Assembly (NCBI RefSeq): GCF_000423885.1
Contig: NZ_AUIV01000038.1
Coordinates: 1-23,094, forward strand
Source: Thermomonas fusca DSM 15424
Lineage (GTDB): Bacteria > Pseudomonadota > Gammaproteobacteria > Xanthomonadales > Xanthomonadaceae
Length of the DNA: 23,094 nt
Reading direction: 5' to 3'
Under the pieces are notes generated by a model that worked only from the letters and a program-made list of their open reading frames with translations, did no database searches and was not told the origin of the DNA. Both the position numbers and the translations under genes were made by a program. Below, piece after piece: positions 22,771 through 23,094 of the stretch; within the stretch, counting starts at the first letter, position 1; each line of letters opens with the position of its first letter.

Positions 22771-23094
22771 GTTCACCCCCGTTTTCACGGACACTTACGA
22801 GAAGGCCAATGCAGGGCCATGAGGAGTGTTCATGTCGAAGCGAAGGAAGTTCAGTGCGGAGTTCAAGCGCGGTGCGGTTGAGCAGGCTAGTCAGCCTGGG
22901 GTGAGCTGTGCCCAGGTGGCCCGGGAGCTCGGGGTCCGGGACAACTTGCTGACCCGTTGGAAGCGGGAAGCCCAGAGCCAGGGCAAGGTGGCCTTCAGCG
23001 GCACCGGGACGCCTCGGGATGAGGAACTTGTGCAACTCAAGCGCGAACTGACGCGGGTGAAGAAGGAACGCGATTTTTTGCGAGAAGCGGCGAC
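22768..23094 (+). mobile_element. Left end of an IS3-family insertion sequence (partial)
   Basis: Where HsdR similarity stops, the sequence changes to TGGGTTCACCCCCGTTTTCA, followed within about 60 bases by an IS3 orfA. The left boundary (22765-22771) is inferred from the end of HsdR similarity and is accurate to a few bases. The sequence differs from the termini of the IS at 4090-5290 and from the right end at 1-339, so it is a third IS type. The rest lies outside the window. Confidence 0.7.
22832..23094 (+). CDS. IS3-family transposase OrfA, partial
   Basis: The ORF starts at ATG 22832, 5 bases after a GAGGAG SD, and runs off the window after 87 residues. It encodes the HTH_Tnp_1 domain (SKRRKFSAEFKRGAVEQA, then CAQVARELGVRDNLLTRWKRE) and the start of the coiled-coil linker (DEELVQLKRELTRVKKERDF), all typical of OrfA. 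The product differs clearly from the OrfA at 4952-5218. The insertion has removed the hsdR 3' end. Confidence 0.9.
   Translation, partial: MSKRRKFSAEFKRGAVEQASQPGVSCAQVARELGVRDNLLTRWKREAQSQGKVAFSGTGTPRDEELVQLKRELTRVKKERDFLREAA

Noticed and set aside
1..23094. CRISPR arrays, tRNA or rRNA genes, toxin-antitoxin pairs
   Set aside because: No regularly spaced repeats, no tRNA or rRNA sequence and no recognisable small toxin/antitoxin gene pair were found.

Overview
The window looks like a mosaic of mobile and cargo DNA from a GC-rich proteobacterium, most likely a beta- or gammaproteobacterium. The evidence is a Tn4371/RP4-type trb conjugation operon, a PmrA/QseB-type two-component system and several IS3-family elements. 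No rRNA, tRNA or CRISPR array was seen.

Layout. 1-339: right-hand end of an IS3-family element, inserted into the 5' part of a three-gene tyrosine-recombinase module (340-3984: truncated degenerate recombinase, large intact recombinase, small coiled-coil protein) with the architecture of Tn554-type tnpA-tnpB-tnpC. 4090-5290: a complete IS3-family element with about 44-bp imperfect terminal repeats, a 3-bp target duplication (CGC) and an A7 slippery site. 5291-5638: gene-free stretch with inverted repeats. 5639-11020 (minus): a five-gene redox operon encoding a small exported PepSY protein, a di-haem ferric-reductase-like NAD(P)H oxidoreductase, an exported DUF2271 protein, a PepSY-flavodoxin-FNR fusion and an ApbE flavin transferase. 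11152-13193 (plus): a divergently transcribed response regulator and sensor kinase. 13212-19848 (minus): trbE(3' part)-trbJ-trbK-trbL-trbF-trbG-trbI-DUF2274, the distal half of a trb operon, broken inside trbE. 19848-22770 (plus): 3' tail of a DUF4268-like gene and a type I restriction hsdR gene with a one-base frameshift and a missing 3' end. 22768-23094: left end of another IS3-family element.

How the genes may work together. The redox operon and the two-component system share one intergenic region. The sensor has an RExxE motif (REHDE) in its predicted periplasmic loop, and the region holds a TCAGG-N6-TCAGG direct repeat with the geometry of PmrA/BqsR-type boxes. The DUF2271 protein carries D-G-I-T-G-A-S, a match to the ApbE flavinylation signature, in the same operon as an ApbE. 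My reading (inference) is an iron-responsive, flavin-based transmembrane electron-transfer or ferric-reduction module: cytosolic NAD(P)H feeds two flavin reductases, electrons cross the membrane through haem or PepSY helices, and a covalently flavinylated periplasmic DUF2271 protein acts as carrier. The conjugation and restriction genes are remnants: trbE has lost its Walker A half, and hsdR is frameshifted and truncated, so neither should work as it stands.
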